A DNA stretch of 9,197 bases from Candidatus Cloacimonadota bacterium. GTDB lineage: Bacteria > Cloacimonadota > Cloacimonadia > Cloacimonadales > TCS61. The DNA is taken from positions 1 through 9,197 of the forward strand of contig JAQICU010000290.1 in assembly GCA_027858325.1 (NCBI GenBank). The letters are read 5' to 3'. Shown in pieces: positions 6,780 to 9,197 of this stretch; within the stretch, counting starts at the first letter, position 1, and each line of letters begins with the position of its first letter. The notes under the pieces are model-generated. The model did not search any database, was not told the origin of the DNA, and saw only the letters and a program-made list of their open reading frames with translations. The position numbers were made by a program, and so were the translations under genes.

Positions 6780-9098
6780 TTACGGAAGATCATTTAATAT
6801 TTGAGTCATCATAGATTTAGCTTGTTCCGGTTCCATAAAAGAAAGAGGGAATCCGAATATAAAGCATGAGTTGTTATCAGATACCTTTTTTAATGCTACC
6901 GGTTTCCCATTGTATTCATCAAACTCTGTTTGTGAAGGCTCGTAATTGCCTTGACCAACAGGTCTGCAACCGAAATTATATATTACTTCAGAATCAAAAT
7001 CATTGAAGTAAGCTACTGGTTGAAGACCTTCAACAAGATTTACTGTAAGGTTAAAAGGATTAGGCAATAATAGGTCAATATCATTAAGATCTTCTTCAGC
7101 TATAGCTCCAATAAAGAATGGATTGTTTAAGTATTGTACACTTGTTGGTATTTTACCAATTGCATTTTCGTTATTCATAGGAATACCAAAGTAATCTTCA
7201 AAAATATCAAAACCATTATCAGAACATCGTCCACTTATATACTCAAGATTACTTCCTCCACTTAATATCAGGTTACCACCTTGTGATAAAAAAATCATTA
7301 GGGATTCATATTCTTTCCAAAAATCAAACTCTTCTGGTCCATTATCCGAGTGATATATTATTGCTTTATACTGCTGAATATCAGTTGTTGCAATAATAGA
7401 CTTACCATGATGAAGTCCACCCATTGCATTATCAACCATCATTAAATTTAATTCTTCTCTATTAATTAAGCCATGTTCAGTTACATAATCTGAAATTATA
7501 TAAGTGTAAAATGAATCGACATATGGACCGGGTAACACATTAGTGTATATACCATCATCGTCAATAATCAATACACCTGATTTTTCTTCTTTAGAAATTG
7601 GTGCTGCTACTGTAAAATTAAATTCATGCGGAGTGAGATCTACTGCACCCTGAAGGTCAATAGCTCTAACTTCAAAAGTATGTTCCCCGTACAAATCATC
7701 TAGAGATCCACCAAAACTTGTTAATGTTACTGTAGTTGATTGACCTATGGGATAGTCGACGCCTACACGCAGCCATTCTTTACCATCATCATCAACCTGA
7801 AGATGATCACCTTCAGCTGGAATAGGTGGATAGTAGTATGGTTCTCCATCAAGCCTGATATCATAGCCAACAATTTCACAATAATACGTATTACCTGTCA
7901 GCTCATCTTTAGTTTCATCATATCTTCGTTTGTAGGGATTATCACTTTCAAATTCACCATAATATCCCCATCTCATATAGGTTTTATAGTCGCTACTCCC
8001 GATTGCACTATATTTTTCCTCACCATTATACCAGAATGCTGTAGCATAATGAACTCCATCAGAGGTTTGAATAGATGGTAAAATAGCTGTGCTTCCTTCA
8101 GGGATATAGGTTGCAAAATGGTTGGTTCCAAGTGCATAAGTTCCGTTTTTATTTGAATCTCCTTCACCAAAATAAATTATTGTGCCTGGATAGAATCCTT
8201 CCTTAACAATAAATGATGCCTCTGTTTCATTTGATACTATAAGTGCAGTATCTATAGCTTTTATCCGGATGAAAGTAGAGTCTTGAGGAATATCATCCAC
8301 TAATGTGTTAGGAATAAGAGCGTTTCCATTTAATGCACTATGAAGAGCTAATGTAACATCTGCATTTCCAAGTGTAGACATCCACTCATCATTATACCCA
8401 CCGTCGTTTTCAGTGATAATATTTCCATCCAGATCTCTCATTTCTAATTTATAGTCAAAATAATAAGGAATTTCTCCAACGTACGGATCACCATCATTCA
8501 TCATAAATTCGAAAAAAATAGCAGTGCCAATAGTTTCTCCTTTAATATTTGATTTTAGCAAAGCACTGGGAGTATTAGAATGAGCCTGGAAATACTTTCT
8601 GGCTGCTGCACTCTCATTTTGAGAATTATCTTTACACTTCACTTCAAAAATACTAACTACATTGGCACTATCTCCATTTGCATCAGCAGCAGGGAAGTTA
8701 ACTGTTGCATAAGCCAGGTCTTTCCATATTGTAGTCTCTGCAGATTCATTCAATGGGATGTCGATATTAGCGTTCGGTGTATAAAATTTAACCCAGCCTT
8801 CCTCATCTATTACATCATAGCCAGGAGTAGCAATTGGTTCTTCATCTTCATTCAGTACTCTAAATGCATATCCTTCAACTACGCCATCTTCATCAGTACC
8901 GCTCCACTGAATAGTTTGCTGGAATAATTGAGACTCTGTAATTAGAGAGTCACCATCTACACCAAAATAATTTGTTATTGTAATATAAGGTTGTAAATTA
9001 GCATTTAGTGTTCCCTTTCTAGCATCACAAGATGTCAGTATTAAAAGTACCATAAGAGTTACAATTATTAAATATATTGCACTTTTCTTCTTTAACAT
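6780..9098 (-). CDS. Large surface lipoprotein with Ig/FN3-like region and GATase-like C-terminal domain
   Basis: 772 residues, read from 9098 to the TAA at 6782-6780. The N-terminus has basic KKK, a hydrophobic segment (6-21) and lipobox LTSC with the lipidated Cys at 24, so it is a lipoprotein. Residues about 36-165 and 174-298 look like Ig/FN3-type beta domains (TIQWSGTDEDGVVEGYAFRV; FIRIKAIDTALIVSNE). Residues about 300-498 are another beta-rich part (TAFWYNGEEKYSAIG; HTFEVRAIDLQGAVD). From 507, SGVLIIDDDG, then YKAIIYHSD (577-585), FLSQGGNLILSGGSN (603-617) and CFIFGFPLSFM (745-755) follow the alpha/beta pattern of class I glutamine-amidotransferase-like domains found in surface proteins. 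At the nucleophile elbow is SGGS and not a Cys motif, so it is probably non-catalytic. No sorting domain is present; lipidation would anchor it. Function unknown. The convergent partner operon need not be coregulated. Confidence 0.87.
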   Translation of the reverse strand: MLKKKSAIYLIIVTLMVLLILTSCDARKGTLNANLQPYITITNYFGVDGDSLITESQLFQQTIQWSGTDEDGVVEGYAFRVLNEDEEPIATPGYDVIDEEGWVKFYTPNANIDIPLNESAETTIWKDLAYATVNFPAADANGDSANVVSIFEVKCKDNSQNESAAARKYFQAHSNTPSALLKSNIKGETIGTAIFFEFMMNDGDPYVGEIPYYFDYKLEMRDLDGNIITENDGGYNDEWMSTLGNADVTLALHSALNGNALIPNTLVDDIPQDSTFIRIKAIDTALIVSNETEASFIVKEGFYPGTIIYFGEGDSNKNGTYALGTNHFATYIPEGSTAILPSIQTSDGVHYATAFWYNGEEKYSAIGSSDYKTYMRWGYYGEFESDNPYKRRYDETKDELTGNTYYCEIVGYDIRLDGEPYYYPPIPAEGDHLQVDDDGKEWLRVGVDYPIGQSTTVTLTSFGGSLDDLYGEHTFEVRAIDLQGAVDLTPHEFNFTVAAPISKEEKSGVLIIDDDGIYTNVLPGPYVDSFYTYIISDYVTEHGLINREELNLMMVDNAMGGLHHGKSIIATTDIQQYKAIIYHSDNGPEEFDFWKEYESLMIFLSQGGNLILSGGSNLEYISGRCSDNGFDIFEDYFGIPMNNENAIGKIPTSVQYLNNPFFIGAIAEEDLNDIDLLLPNPFNLTVNLVEGLQPVAYFNDFDSEVIYNFGCRPVGQGNYEPSQTEFDEYNGKPVALKKVSDNNSCFIFGFPLSFMEPEQAKSMMTQILNDLP

Positions 9099-9103
9099 TT
9101 TTT

Positions 9104-9109
9104 CCTCCT
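9104..9109 (-). promoter_or_regulatory. Shine-Dalgarno site of the lipoprotein gene
   Basis: On the minus strand AGGAGG lies 5 bases before the ATG at 9098, with an A-only spacer. It supports this start, which gives a complete lipoprotein signal peptide. Confidence 0.9.
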
Positions 9110-9110
9110 T

Positions 9111-9197
9111 TATATCTGTTACTTTTTATGATTCTACTTTATTTAGTCAATATAATTATTCTTTTTAAACAATTTAATATTTTTATATATATAAAGC
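9111..9197 (-). promoter_or_regulatory. Leader/upstream region of the lipoprotein gene
   Basis: These very AT-rich bases precede the minus-strand gene and probably hold its promoter. A TTGACT (read on the minus strand, at 9151-9146) could be a -35 box, but no good -10 box stands at 16-18 bases from it, so no exact promoter is claimed. Confidence 0.35.

Noticed and set aside
7032..7070. LLLPNPFNLT near the end of the lipoprotein as a T9SS sorting domain
   Set aside because: Only the PNPFN word matches. The rest of the module (GQ, W-x-G, SGIYFY, KK) is missing after it, and the protein has a lipobox instead.
9120..9197. TTGACT/TAGAAT as a promoter of the lipoprotein gene
   Set aside because: The two boxes are only 8 bases apart, and no alternative -10 box at the right distance is convincing.

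Overview
The window is an AT-rich stretch from a member of the FCB superphylum that secretes proteins to its surface. It carries two proteins with C-terminal secretion/anchoring modules (a YPNPFNP-type type IX secretion (T9SS) sorting domain and a VVPNPY/GKFVIIK-type module) and a PorV/PorQ-family outer-membrane protein. On the opposite strand is a large surface lipoprotein. The protein styles, including Asp/Gly-rich DxDGDG calcium-type loops, resemble Cloacimonadota, Marinimicrobia, Calditrichota and related lineages. Every start visible in the window has a strong purine-rich Shine-Dalgarno site (GAGGAG or AGGAGG), which argues against Bacteroidota proper, where these sites are usually weak. 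The lineage is an inference from protein style, not a database match.

Layout: positions 1-2382 hold the 3' part of a large secreted protein gene whose start lies left of the window. A strong palindromic hairpin follows in the 67-base gap. At 2450-3475 is the PorV/PorQ-like gene, and after a 32-base gap, 3508-5727 encodes a secreted Asp-box (beta-propeller-like) protein with a canonical T9SS sorting domain. The three genes look like one transcription unit. It ends with a hairpin at 5737-5762 and then a textbook GC-rich terminator at 5812-5838. The long non-coding stretch that follows (about 5839-6730) starts with a cluster of small palindromes at 5900-6127. Two or three of these look like REP elements, with a GTAG foot next to the stem. 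From about 6129 to 6730 I see no gene. A convergent gene on the minus strand (6780-9098) encodes a 772-residue lipoprotein with Ig/FN3-like repeats and a C-terminal glutamine-amidotransferase-like fold. It has its own terminator at 6731-6765 and its 5' leader at the right edge.

How the parts may work together: the PorV-like barrel lies between two cargo-like proteins with different C-terminal modules, which fits a locus for exporting and displaying surface proteins. No T9SS core gene (PorK/L/M/N, SprA, PorU) is present, so this is a cargo/accessory locus and not the secretion apparatus. I found no clearly new enzymatic system. The most notable signals are the REP-like palindrome cluster, the paired 12-bp gene-end palindromes, and the calcium-loop insertion in the PorV-like barrel.
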